Shown: positions 20,761 to 32,699 of the stretch, piece after piece
Position numbering within the stretch: position 1 is the first letter of the stretch
Layout: each line of letters begins with the position of its first letter
Assembly: GCA_932294295.1 (NCBI GenBank)
Contig: OW028585.1
Coordinates: forward strand, 31,783,720 to 31,847,719
Length of the DNA stretch: 64,000 bases
Source: Alitta virens
Lineage: Eukaryota > Annelida > Polychaeta > Phyllodocida > Nereididae
Direction of reading: 5' to 3'
Translations under genes and position numbers: made by a program
Notes under the pieces: model-generated
What the model saw: only the letters and a program-made list of their open reading frames with translations
Databases searched by the model: none
Told to the model about the DNA's origin: nothing

Positions 20761-22774
20761 TCAATGAAGCTTGACAAAGTTGACCAAGCTTAGAGGTAAC
20801 TTGTCTTGGTACTGTAATTTTGATTCAACAATTTTTGATGCTGTGATGAGGATCAGTTTTGGAAACTCTGTATATTCCTCCAGCAACTTACAAATTGTAA
20901 TCTTCAGAGGAATGTTTCTAAGCTCTATTGCTGTGACTCTGAACGATATCTTTTACAGAATTTCTCATCTTGTTTTCGAGCGTGTTGGTAGGTGCCACTT
21001 TCCAGAAGAAGACCGATTAATTGTAACGTTTTTTCTGCATGCATTGAGATATTTGGATTTTTGGTCTCTTGGAGCTGAAAGCAAACAGAAACCACGACAT
21101 GAAGCAAAGTGTTGCCATGACCGTCAACCATATTCACATCAAAGCCTTCATCGATGAACATTTTCATCAGGTTGTAACAGTTCTCAATCAGACACTCAGT
21201 TGGAAAATAGAAATCTCTGAGGATGCTTTTCTGGAACAGTAAATGAGGCAATGAAATCATACATCTTGGTGGCGGGAAATGAATTACCGGCAACTGTCGC
21301 CACAAATCCATGAGAACTGATTTCGCGAGGCCACTTTCTGTATCAGTGCACAGTATACATGAAACACCTCTTCCAATCATCAATAATGTCTGCTCTAAAA
21401 GAATTGCCAATTCTTCCAGAGCTACAGGTTTAGTTGCTTCCTTCATCAAACCATTATGCATTAGAGCAGAAGTCGTCGCTATCTTCGCAATTTCTTGTAA
21501 AATGCCATTTTCCATTAGCGCTCTGTGATCAAATGGAAGCAGATCAGATTGGCTAACCAGGACCACATCTAAAAGTAGAGATGATTCCTAATCTCTTTGA
21601 AAATTTGCAACTGATGTTTGATAAAACTATTAATCTTGTTCCCGTCCGTACCTTTACAAAAAGAAATTGATCGATTATATTTAAATTTGTTGGTTGAAAC
21701 GGTTTGTTAAATATGTGTTGGTTAGATTTACTGAACTGTGGTATGCAGTTATCTAATGACAACACATATCTAATTGTACAGTAGTGATGTTAATTCAATT
21801 AGAACGCTTTAAAACAAACCCTCACTTTAGTTTTGTGATTTAAAAAAAAAACTTAAAAATCACTAAAAACGTACTTTAAGGCAGGAGCAATGTTAAATAT
21901 GTTTGATGAATAGGATACATTTTGAGGTACCGCACTGATGACATGAAACCATTTTTGAAAAATTTGCTTCAATGATATTTCAACTTACTGAAAATGAATT
22001 TGCGAATTTCATTTATTTAGATATATCTTCCTTGAAATATTCTTTCTCTAGCCATCAGTCCTTGCAGCACAAGATCTTCCCTACTTGATGCGACAGCCAA
22101 TAACTCTTTGACAGTTTCCCATTATTTTACGAACCCAAAACGTTCTAGTGGTTCTACGACCGTCTTAGGGATGCCATGCGCTAAGCGCATTTCCGTTGCT
22201 TTCGTCAGGATTCTACCGCTTCTTTCATGTTTAAAAGAGTGGACAGCACTTCATAAGCCTCAATGATTTCTTGTGTCGAAAAACTGCATTGCGTCAACAT
22301 ATCCATCGTTAGCTGATAGCGAAATGCTACAATTTCTAAAGGTTTTGAAGTAAAGTCAAAACATTGTTTTTGTTGAAACTCGCAAGCATGGTGAAGTGGA
22401 GTTCTGCCATTTGAATCCTGCAAATTAACATTGGCACCATTCTCTATCAAAACCTTTACAATATTCGGAAAGTCATGGGAAAAGGGAGATCTTATGCAAG
22501 CCACATGTAATGCGGATAGAACTTTTGCAGTCACTTTATTGACTTTAGCTCCAGTTGGCCACAACTTTTCTACAGCATCCAATTCTTGCTTTTTTGCAGA
22601 AATGTATAGTGGAAAAACATCATCAGGAGTGCCATACCCCTCTTCCCTTCTTCCATTTAGAACCGGTTGATGACCTTGACGACGCCAAGGACATCATATC
22701 GCATGTGAAAAAACTGCCAGTTCAACACACATCAGCTCCATTTCTAATCAGAACTTGCACAACCGACCATTCAC
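20761..22774 (-). pseudogene. FEM1-like ankyrin-repeat gene, decayed
   Basis: Minus strand. The first recognisable exon starts at 22774 after TTTCAG (ankyrin piece VQVLIRNGADV). Then come ankyrin repeats (22582-22205: SALHVACIRS, VLIENGANVN, GRTPLHHAC), an EIIEAYE segment, a post-ankyrin region with KATEMRLAHGIPKT and LMARERIFQG (22200-22030), and a last exon starting near 21568 with another ankyrin block (FDVNMVDGHGNTLLHVVV) and the C-terminus NFVKLH before TGA at 20761-20763. FEM1 proteins are substrate receptors of CUL2 ubiquitin ligases. Lesions: a frame change after EAVES near 22205, an in-frame TAA just before WETVKELL, a lost splice donor (GGAAG where the sister gene has GGTAAG), and two frame changes between 20960 and 20900. 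A paralogue lies at 29803-32141. Confidence 0.82.
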
Positions 22775-22863
22775 CTGAAACACATTAAAGCACTGGTGTT
22801 AGCCATTAAATCATTTGAACTACAGTTAGTTTTCAAAAAAAATGATGACGTAGTACACAGCCA

Positions 22864-22962
22864 TTTTGATATTTTATTGCTAATAGTGCCATAATCCAGC
22901 TCTCTGGAGAGCGCTTAAGCATGAACTTATTATGGCACTACAAAAGCAATAAAATATCAAAA
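22864..22962. repeat. 99-bp hairpin element
   Basis: TTTTGATATTTTATTGC...GTGCCATAAT is followed by its near-perfect inverse ATTATGGCAC...GCAATAAAATATCAAAA. Minimal foldback MITE. Confidence 0.75.
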
Positions 22963-23849
22963 TATAAAATATTCATATACCGCATCAATATACACATGAG
23001 TAAACAACACAATGGCTCCAGACTTAAGTGAAAGTTAATTTCATTCATGTGTTAAGGTAGATTTCCCTGAGTTCCCAAGATGATCTTAAATAATTACCTA
23101 ATGATTTTCATTCATATCTTAGAAAGATAGATATATAAATCCAAGTGGTGCTAAGTATTGGAAATCAGAGATTCTATTTATTATATTTTGTTACATTATA
23201 AATCTGAAGTCATTGTAACATGTGTAAGCAGGACATTGGATAACAATTTGTAATAAATATGTAATGTAAAAATGTGCTCTAATGTGGTATTTACAAAATG
23301 GCATTTCTGAAGGTTTTTCGTCTCACCTTCGTTTCTGGAGCAGAACTCCAACACTATTGCATCTACATTGATATAATCAAGAACAAATGGAAAGAACTCT
23401 GACACTGTTTAATATACATTCTTGAACCTTTGCCATAATATGTCTAAAATAGTGTAGTTGTGCCTCTTGGGGTTTTATGGCCATAAATTATATGGAATTA
23501 TAGCTAATAAGGGAAAAATTGATATTTTTCTAAACCTCCCTATCTCACCTACTATTATGCCATGAAACTTGGCTATGAAATGTCAAAATTATAGTGCTTT
23601 AACTTTCTAAACCTCATTCTGGCATTTATTTCATACTTTTTTCATAATAATGTAATACATGAAAACATTGCTCAAAATTGTGTTGCTTACTACATTACCT
23701 GAAGCCTGCATATACAGTGCCCAAATGGAAATTGTGGCTGACACCTGAGTTGTAGCTTGTAATTCTGACGTCCAGGCATATGATAGATACCACCAAATCC
23801 TAAAACATCTTTCTATCAGAATGTTCTGGATCCGCCCCTCTAAGGTCAG

Positions 23850-23992
23850 GGGTGGGGGCCTAGCTCAGTGGTATTGCACTGGGTTTCCAACCACTAGCTC
23901 CCAGGTTCAATATCAGGTAGAACAAAAGTTTGATGGCTGTTTCATCCTTTATCTCATTGCCATGGTCCCTGCCTGTCCTAATCAGCCACATT
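23850..23992 (+). repeat. SINE family 1, diverged copy
   Basis: Orthologous within the duplication to 3846-3986. Confidence 0.8.
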
Positions 23993-24639
23993 TTATAGAC
24001 AGATGGAGCTATCATTAACTATTGTTTGATGATGCAGTCATACAGTGAGGTCAATGAGTGCAGTTAATGAAGCCAAATTTAGATGACGTCATTAAACAAT
24101 GCTTTGGACGCAATTACTCATAGCTAAGCTCCCTCTATTGTAATAGCCCATTAGCCTCATAGGCTTTTATGCTTAGGGCCTTTTGAGCACCCAATGTTTC
24201 ACATAGAAACATTGATTAGAGAGCTCTCCACATGGATTATACCAATAATTCATCGGTAATAACATTCATACAAGCAGACACAAATATTATTGGATTTCTG
24301 TCATATTTCTGTTATACTTAACAGTTTATTAGATTACATCACTAATTGTTAATGCATTATTCATGACACAATTTATTATACAAAGTGTATCTTTTTGCAG
24401 TCATGCCGAACTATTGATTTTGATTTCATATGAGTATCTACATAATTGCATCATTGAATAGTTCCAGGTGATTTAACTTGGCAGGCTTTCTTACATGCAT
24501 ATGCTTTACTCATTGCCATAGACTGAAGGGTGCTACAACTGTTGCTTAGGAAAACATTTAGATATCTTGGAGGGTCATTGGGTCAGTGATTTAAGATAAT
24601 ATGAAGACATTTCCAAAGGTGAGTACGACACGAATAGCA

Positions 24640-25735
24640 TCTATATGTCTTCAAAGCTTATTGAGATTAATAAGATTGAGCTATATCTTCGAGGCTTATT
24701 GGTGAGTAATGTTGAGAATAGCATTTGAGCTATATCTTCAAGGCTTCTTGGTGAGTAATATTGAGGATAACACTGAGCTATATCTTCAAGGCTTATTGGT
24801 GAGTAATGTTGAGAATAACATTGAGCTATATCTTCAAGGCTTCTTGGTGAGTAATGTTGAGGATAACACTGAGCTATATCTTCGAGGCTTATTGGTGAGT
24901 AATGTTGGGAATAGCATTTGAGCTATATCTTCAAGGCTTCATGGTGAGTAATGTTGAGGATAACATTGAGCTATATCTTCAAGGCTTATTGGTGAGTACT
25001 GTTGAGCATAACATTGAGCTATATCTTCAAGGCTTATTGGTGAGTAATGTTGAAAATAATTTTGAGCTATATCTTTAAGGCTTATTGGTGAGTAATGTTG
25101 AGCATAACATTGAGCTATATCTTCAAGGCTTCTTGATGAGTAATGCTGAGAATAACATTGAGCTATATCTTCAAGGCTACTTGGTGAGTAATGTTGAGAA
25201 TAACATTGAGCTATATCTTCAAGGCTACTTGGTGAGTACTGTTGAGCATAACATTGAGCTATATCTTCAAGGCTTCTTGATGAGTAATGCTGAGAATAAC
25301 ATTGAGCTATATCTTCAAGGCTACTTGGTGAGTACTGTTGAGCATAACATTGAGCTATATCTTCAAGGCTTATTAGTGAATAATGTTGAGAGTAATATAG
25401 AGCTATATCTTCAAGGCATGAGTAATGTTGAGAACAACATTGATCCATATATTCAAGGCATATTGGTGAGTAATGTTGAGGATAACATTGAGGTATATCT
25501 TCAAGGCTTATTCGTTAGTAATGTTGAGGATGACATTGAGCTGTATCTTCAAGGCTTATTTGTGAGTAATGTTGAGAATAACACTGGGCTATATCTTCAA
25601 GGCTTATTGGACAGTAATGTTGAGCATAACATTGATCCATATCTTCAAGGCTTATTGGTGGGTAATGTTGAGAATAACATTGAGCTATACCTTCAAGGCT
25701 TATTAAGGAGTTGAGCTATATCTTCAACGGTTATT
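24640..25735 (+). repeat. 48-bp minisatellite, expanded array (about 22-23 units)
   Basis: The unit is 48 bp, so it translates as a 16-residue repeat (ELYLQGLLVSNVENNI) through long open frames on the plus strand (25085-25714) and another repeat on the minus strand (24939-25448). Each unit contains TTGGTGAGTAATG, a good 5' splice-donor match. Some units are 36-47 bp. Coding use is not supported: there is no conserved start, and copy A has only about four units. Confidence 0.92.
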
Positions 25736-26099
25736 GGAGAGGAATGTTAAGATATTTTCCAAGGTTTATTGGGACACAATTAAAGAATGATATTAAGATG
25801 TCTTCAAGGATTATTAGTGAGTAAGAATAAAAGTGATGTTTAAAGTTATCTTCATTCAATGATATGAGTATTGGTGAGATAGATTTTTTCAAAAATACAT
25901 TTAGATATCTTCAAGAGTTTTTGGTGAATATCTGTAATTATCTTTAAAGATCATTGACAAGTAAGAATATGAATAACATGCTTTTAGATAGCTTGATAGA
26001 TAGATAGCTTATAACTTATTATCCTTATGAAGAAAATTGGTTTGTATATTCCAGGCACAAGCAAAACTGGAAAGCTAACTGGGTCTACTACAATCTGTT

Positions 26100-26258
26100 A
26101 GTAGATTGGCTTCCAACCACTGGGCCAATTCTGGCCAATTCCCAGTCAAGATTAAGTCAGATAACTGTTTCATCCATCGTCTCATTGCCATGGCCCCTGC
26201 CTGTCCTGATTAACCCATCAGGTGCAGAAATACAGGACATAAAGCCCTAATCACCCCC
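26100..26258 (+). repeat. SINE family 1, truncated head
   Basis: Counterpart of 8968-9125 in copy A. Confidence 0.75.
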
Positions 26259-26412
26259 ACTACCCACAACAATTAGATACATATTTTTGTTATAGAGACT
26301 TATACTAAATGAAACCAATGACTGAAGGGTTTGGTTTTGTCTGTACTGATGCAGATGCATACAGATATCTTCAAGGATTATTGGTAAGTTATGAATAATA
26401 TTATCTTCTTTT

Positions 26413-27353
26413 ATGTTAAACCAGGCATGGACATCTAGGATCTTGTTGGATATTGTTCTTGGTCTAGTATTAGTGATGAATTGTGGTTGTGGACTTGCTG
26501 GCAAGACATTTATGAAATCTTGCGATACTGGTCTAAGAGTTGTGCCACCGTCTTCTCTCTTAGCAACATTTTCAGACAAAACGAGAATGACCTGTTCATT
26601 CGCTTGCTTTGATGACCCATTTTGTCGATCATTTGACCTCACAAACAATGGTACATGTCAACTTATGAACACCCGTTCCTACAGCGGATGCCTGTCAGCT
26701 TCACAAATGGATCATTATGCACTGGTGAATATAAGATCTTTTTTTAAGTTTCCCAACTTCATGTTAAATTCTATGTCATGCTAAGAACTTTTATTTACAG
26801 TAAGATATCACAAACAGATAAGGAATTTGGAATTGACAAAAAATAGGAATTTGGAGTTGACAATACAATAACAAATAGGCTTAGATAAAGAGTGACACAT
26901 TATATATTGACCCAAGGGATGCCACCATTACACAAGGCTCCTCACTTACATGTTTTATATGATCCATCAAAGTCAAACATTCATTACGATTTAAAAAAAT
27001 CAGTTACATCACTTTTATTACAGTTTTCTTGTTCATATGAATGTAGAAACAAGCTTGAAATTGTTCTTCAGGATGAAAAATTCTGCAAACGCTTCAACAT
27101 CAATGGATCTCTGTATGGAGATTGCAGTGGGACATACCAAGCATCTGGAAAATTATGCGGAGGATATCTAATCTACAAAAAAATTGATTATTCACGCTCC
27201 ATCTTTCGTGGACCAAACGGCAACTGGTTTTGCGCAGGTAGAGATCCCTCTCCAGGTCCTTGTTATGTTGGTCCATTGGCTAATAGTGTAATTTCTCGGG
27301 AGAGAGTAGAAGGCACATGGGCCGACACATGGGTAACATGTACAGAATGGTGA
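26413..27353 (+). CDS. Secreted PAN/apple-like cysteine-rich protein, copy B (two exons)
   Basis: Exon 1 is 26413-26724, intron 26725-27071 (GTGAAT...TTCTTCAG), exon 2 is 27072-27353; 197 residues. Same plan as copy A: signal peptide, PAN/apple-like domain, then an unrecognised cysteine-rich region. By eye the coding DNA differs from copy A at about 33 positions. About 24 change the residue, and most of these are in exon 2 (YAAC/YGDC, SYYANS/GPLANS, GIWGNAW/GTWADTW). The mature domain loses none of its conserved cysteines, and the signal region gains one (MNCGCG). No stop or frameshift in either copy, although the flanks have gained insertions. Function unknown; extracellular binding is inferred from the fold. 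Confidence 0.72.
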
Positions 27354-27505
27354 AAACTAGACTTATAATCCTCCTAAAATTATTGTTCTTAATGGGACAT
27401 ATAATCAACAAAATGTAAGTTATTTCCCTCTTAAGTGCAAACTGACCTTTTCTTGAGTAACAGGAGCAGTGAAACAACTCGAATAATCAAACAAATTTGT
27501 ATATA

Positions 27506-28035
27506 CTATAATAAAACCTAATAACTGTGTGGTTCAGAGCATTGAACTTCATGAGTGATGAGGTTGGGCTGGTGAACCCACGAGTTTTTTTGATGGAACT
27601 ATTTTGCAGCATTGAGCAGGAATCTTTTGATTGTTTATCTGTTCTGCCTCACTCTGAATAGTTGCCATGGTGATGACGTCACCATTGCAAAACATTTAAG
27701 CAAGCAGACAGTCAACAAACTGAAGCATTTTCGGCCTTAAAAGACTTTCTGAAGCTTCTCCTTTGACAAAATTGTATTCAGATTGAAGGGATATAAAAGT
27801 TAATAGAGTTTCTTATGTCAGGCAAAGTTAATTTGTTTATTTTATGGGTTTTGTGAAGAGTTATCTAGTTCTACTGATGACGTTCATGACGTTAACCGAG
27901 TCTAAATGCTGACCTGTGATTGGCCAGGCTGTTCCCTTTATAAGGGATAATGTATGTTATGAGGTTCACAACTATGAACCTCATAGTGTGAACCTAATGG
28001 TTTTTTATGAGGTTCACACTCTTTTGCGGGATATT
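27506..28035. mobile_element. Insertion private to copy B, with hairpins at the right end
   Basis: About 530 bp absent from copy A, where GTATATATATCATC is continuous (10361-10375). The right part has two hairpins: ATGAGGTTCA/TGAACCTCAT (10-bp stem) and AGTGTGAACCT/AGGTTCACACT (11-bp stem). Possible TATATA target duplication, but the site is itself AT-repeat. No coding frame. Helitron-like or MITE; class unresolved. Confidence 0.65.
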
Positions 28036-28059
28036 ATATATATCATCTTTATTCATACT

Positions 28060-28690
28060 CTTGGATCATCTTAGATTCATACATAATATGCCTAATGAAG
28101 TGTATCCCTCATAGTCGGGAGTTGACTAACTTCACCTCTGGGATTTAACAGACAGAAATGTTAGTTAACTCCCTTGTATCAGCATATAACTATTACTTCG
28201 ACAGATTTATGCTCACACAACATACAGATATTGTTCAATTGTACTATTGCATCAATTTACTGCAATTTCACAAACTACAGATGCAAAGCTTCATTGCTAA
28301 ACCACAATCTTATCCAGGCCGGAACAATAGTGGATTTTCACGGAAGGTTCTCTGTATTTCCACCAGGTGGCTATGACACAATACTGCAATTTTATTGGCT
28401 GAAAAAGTTCCACTCTGATTGGTTAAAGCAAAATTCATCCTAGCAGCAGTATTTTTAGTGCTTTTAATGTATATTTGACATCTTATCATTTAGTTGATTT
28501 CTGTTATTTCCCAGAGAAAATTATATTTATGGAAATAGTTAGGTATGACCTACTATGTCTGAAAAGCAAAATGAGTAATAAGAGGAGAGGAAAGATTTAT
28601 GTCTTGCTGAATTCAGGGCTGCTCAGTGAAAGGACTCTATTTACATATTTGGATGAAAGGAAATTGTTCCAGACAACAGTGGAGCAAGAA
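28060..28690 (+). repeat. Repeats R6 and R5, copy B
   Basis: Same order as 10380-11000 in copy A. Confidence 0.7.
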
Positions 28691-28699
28691 CCAATGACA

Positions 28700-29449
28700 A
28701 TTAATTAAAAATGATGTACCACTGAAGCTGAACAAAATTTACCTCTGTTTACCTAAGTAGTTAGAAAATGCAGTAAGATGAGCACATTTATAAAGATATT
28801 CCTGTTATAACAAGGTCATAGTTCATGCACCATATCCACATATAACGCTAAATGGTTGTACACCAGATTTTACATTTCCAAATAGTTTTATCATTAGAAG
28901 TGGTTCAAGCTGTGGCTCGGTATACAATACAGTTATTTTGTAATGGATGTCATTAACTATTCTTGAAACAATAATTACTGAACAGGGCAAGTTCATTAGG
29001 GTACAGGGCAAGTTCATTAGAGTTAATTACTAAGATTGAATTTAAAACAAATTTATTTGGGTTTTTTTTTTTTTGTTTATTGAAAATAATTTTATGGAAG
29101 TACCAATAACTAAAACACTCCTGTTTGTCACAAATATATTTGTTGCATTGCATTCGAAAATCACATGAAGGCGTAAATAACTCCAAAAACGTCTTGGTTA
29201 AAACAAAGATATTTGCTTTTAAAATCAGGTAAAGGTAACAATAATTCAAAAGTTTAGTGATTTTGTCATTTAATAACTTTGTTATTTGTGGTATTTGTTA
29301 ATAAACTTCATAGAACAAGTGTTTTGACTGTTTGTTAATTATTATTCCAACTTTTTTAAAGTCTCCAAGGTATGCCCTTTATTTGAAAAGAGATGGATGC
29401 CGCTGCTGATGGGGCTAATGGAACTTATTACTAGATTAATAGATAGATA
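28700..29449. other. Non-coding part of duplication copy B
   Basis: Parallel to 11000-11410 plus 12185-12529 of copy A. Contains the empty site of the foldback element near 29110 and a short direct repeat AGGGCAAGTTCATTAG (about 28984-29020). Confidence 0.6.
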
Positions 29450-29735
29450 TGGAAAGTGCAGCCCTCTAAGGCAAGTTCTTGTCATGTCGAGGGTTGATTG
29501 ATGAGGTGAGAAAGAGGAGGAGTAGACCCATATTACACATTTACTCCATGGGTGGGATCTTTTACTTGCCTTAGCATAGACACTGAGTACAAGGGACCAC
29601 CTATTTAATGTCTAATCCGAACGACATCCAGCTGAGATGTTGCTCATGGAGGGTTCCCTGGCCTGGGATTGAACCCCACTCAGGTCCTTCAGAGGAGCCG
29701 GCGAGCTTGTTGACACTAGACCACCGAGCTGCCTA
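29450..29735 (-). repeat. SINE family 2, copy B
   Basis: Counterpart of 12530-12803: tRNA-like boxes at the right, body toward the left. Confidence 0.78.
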
Positions 29736-29802
29736 CTATGGTGATTATGTAACTATAATCGATATGATAATACTAATGCAACTGGTGGTTTGTAGTGTAA
29801 AA

Positions 29803-32141
29803 TCAGTGAAGATCAACAAAGTTTGCAAGGGCAGCAGGAAGCTGATCTTTGCAGGAAACAGCAAAATCTCTTAGTTTTTTTGCAGCCATGTATTTCAATG
29901 TCAGAGATGGATCAAATTTTTTCATCAAGCTCAACAACTATATTCTGATTGCACATTGCTCAAATGCGGGACAGCTTACCAAATCCATCGCACTCTTCCT
30001 TTCGTCATTTTTGGTGTGTAGGTAAAATCCTTTTTCTAATAGCAAGTTTACCATCTTCGTTGATGAATCTAGCAGATCATTAATGTATTCTTCCTTTCCA
30101 TTTTGACTGAACCACATTTTGTCAAACGTTAGAGAATAGATTATTATATGAAGAATGGTATTGCCATTGTCGTCCCTAGAATCCAAGTCACATCCAGTAC
30201 TTGCAAGTATTTTTAATAGTTTGTGATTCTGCTTCACACATTGTGCCGTTAAATCAGACCAACTGTTTATATTCCATCTGAAACAATACCTGTAGGAGAG
30301 GTGATTGATATCTTGCTGATGGAAATGACACTGCAGGACAACAGTGTACGAGTTCCTAACACATGAGCAAGACTTTTCTTGGTTTTCTGATTCCGACAAC
30401 TTCTCACAATCAGGTGTAATATAATGCCTCCATCTATAAAATTCTCTCCAATGCGCTTATCAGCTCTCGAATACAACCCGGTCCTGTTTCAATGGTTAAT
30501 CGTTCTTGTATGTGGCAGCAACTCTCAATAGCTATCAGCACAAACTGGACTAATACGTTGCTAGTTTGCAAGATGTTTTGATGATCAAGCGAAGATCTCA
30601 ATGAAGCAAAACCCATTATCATGATATCGGCGAAGTATCCATAGTTGTTGTTGTGCCTAAATATATCCAAACGGTGCTTGAGATTTGCATGGAAATGATA
30701 ATCAGTGAACATCCCGTTATATGCTGCATCAATCCAGAAATCTGTAATAAAATAAAAATCCAAGAACTCAAACTACAAAATTTTCAGAAATAGAAGTTCT
30801 TATATCTGGTAAGTATATCAGCTAAAATATTTTATTTAAGACAATGTTAAAACTGTCATGATTTCGTAATCATTGCTTTGACTTTAGCTCTAGAAACGAA
30901 AGTGTGTGTTAGAGTTCTGCTCTTGAAATGAAAGCGTAACGCCCACCCTCCTGCCTGTCGGACAAACACCTAACAATTTTAATGATGCCTGTGTGCTATG
31001 TGGGATTCGCTGAGGGTTAAGCTACAGCGCAACCTATGTTTAGAATTGAAGTTCCCAGATAGCATGACAGATTGGCCATGGATCGACGTCAAATCGACTT
31101 TTGCCTTGTGATAACTTATAATTACAAAGATTTTAAACACTAATAATTACAATCGGTATAAAAAGAAATTTCATTTTAATCTATTTTGAATAATAGCAAT
31201 CTCAGTACTGAAGTCTATCACATTTTAAAATTCCAAAATCATTTATACCAAACTTGACTTAACAATACTTACCTTCAATAATCATGCCAGGTATTACATC
31301 AATATCATGTCGCTCTTTGCTTATCCTCTCCCTGACAAGGATTGTGTGTAATTTCAGTTGAAATTCATCATTCTTGCACTGCTGAAGCTCTTCAATGGTT
31401 TCCCACTCTTTCAAATATCCATAACATGGTTCCAAAATGGTTTTTGGAATATTATGTTTAATTTGCATCTCGGTTGCTTTGTACAACATTTCGAATGGAG
31501 ATGGGCATGATCTTAACAAAGCCAAGCTTCATAGGCCTCAATAACTTGCTGTTTGGTAAAGTCACAAGCTTCCAACAGAGCCATTGTTAATTGAAAACCA
31601 TGAGTAGCTGCATATTCCAATGGAGTAAGACCATTTTTATCCCTGATGGTAACATCTGCCCCATTTTCGCAAGGGATTTGAACGAAGTATCCATTGTTGA
31701 AGTTACACGCATAATGAAAAGGAGTTTTATCATGGACATCTTGCACATTAACCTCAGCTCCATTTTCTATCAGAATCCTCAAAAACTTTGTATCTGGTGC
31801 TCTATGGGTTTTCTTGGTTTCTAGTAATGAAAAGGTTGAACTTTGACCAATTCCGGCAGAGTTAGTACTTGTTGCATGAAGTGCCGATTGCCCAATTGAC
31901 GTTGTTTGATTGACACAAGCCCCTGAAGATAGCAGTTCTTCCATAGCTAAATCGTTTTTGTGAGCTGTCGCAACAAACTAAGGAAACACGTCGTCTAAGC
32001 AGCCATAGCCCCCTCATGACTGCCCAAACGTGGTTACTATTTCTCATCCTGCCATGTTGACGTATGAACAATAATGTATGTTACCATTTGAACTGATGTC
32101 TGCCCCATATTTCAGCAATATCTTCACAGTTTGTGATTCCC
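29803..32141 (-). pseudogene. FEM1-like ankyrin-repeat gene with disabling lesions
   Basis: Minus strand; three exon-like blocks. Block 1 (32141-32085, TTCCAG / GGTAAC): KILLKYGADIS ankyrin piece. Block 2 (31977-31273): VATAHKNDLAMEELL, ALHAT, ILIENGAEVNVQD, KTPFHYAC, ENGADVTIRDKNGLTPLEYAA, then QQVIEAYE, ATEMQIKHNIPKT and HTILVRERI, ending GAAG/GTAAGT. Block 3 (30741-29803): FWIDAAYNGMF, further ankyrin-like repeats (DSRDDNGNTILHIII), then the FEM1-like tail ending LH-stop at 29803-29805. Order and motifs match FEM1 (ankyrins, the RERI-containing middle region, second ankyrin block, conserved tail). Lesions: an apparent 5-nt insertion after EAYEA (near 31525), a frame change near 30440, and TAG at about 29935 where copy A has GAG. 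The block 1/2 junction does not keep phase. Upstream exons not found. Confidence 0.8.
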
Positions 32142-32548
32142 CTGGAAGACAAAATTTGTTCCAGCATGAATATTATAATTATTTCACTTTTTATTAGCTG
32201 AATAATTATCATCAATTAAATAGTTATGCTTTTTCACTTACTTTTTTACATGAGCTATAAAATAAACAGAAAGGGAAAATATAGAGGTGATCTGTATTTG
32301 TGCCAGCTTGTTACATGTGCCTCTTCAAGGGACAGTATCCCTTGAAATGAGTTGGCTGGCCATTCTCATATTTCATTTTCTATAGCTAGATTACCTAAAC
32401 CCATTGGTATCCACATAATAACGTTTAATCATTTTTGGATCATGAATTCTATGAGACCTAGCTTCTATGATTTAAGTAAAATAATGGGCACTTTATTTTT
32501 AGCTATAGAAACTCATAGAAATTTTATTATTATATGAACTGAATTGGT

Positions 32549-32699
32549 GGTGGTTGGATTAGGGCTTTACGTCCTGTATTTCTGTACCTGATGGGCTAAT
32601 TAGGACAGGCAGGGACCATGGCTATGAGATGAAGGATGAAACAGCCATCCAACTTAGGCTCGACCGCGAATCGAACCCGGGACCCATCGGTTGAAAGAA
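32549..32699 (-). repeat. SINE family 1, near-complete body
   Basis: Minus strand: GGGTTCGATTCGCGGTCGAG B box and full body. The head is cut at the A box. Confidence 0.85.

Larger units (their letters stand above)
23320..30045. repeat. Segmental duplication, copy B
   Basis: Counterpart of 3291-13110. It lacks the LINE and the foldback element of copy A, but has an expanded minisatellite and a private insertion at 27506-28035. On its right, copy B continues into the rest of the FEM1-like gene, so this side is probably closer to the ancestral arrangement. Confidence 0.92.

Noticed and set aside
25085..25714. A 209-codon plus-strand frame and a 169-codon minus-strand frame over the minisatellite, looking like a repeat protein
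   Set aside because: Both are by-products of a 48-bp unit without stops. The unit number is not conserved between the duplicates, and no start, signal or flanking domain supports a gene.
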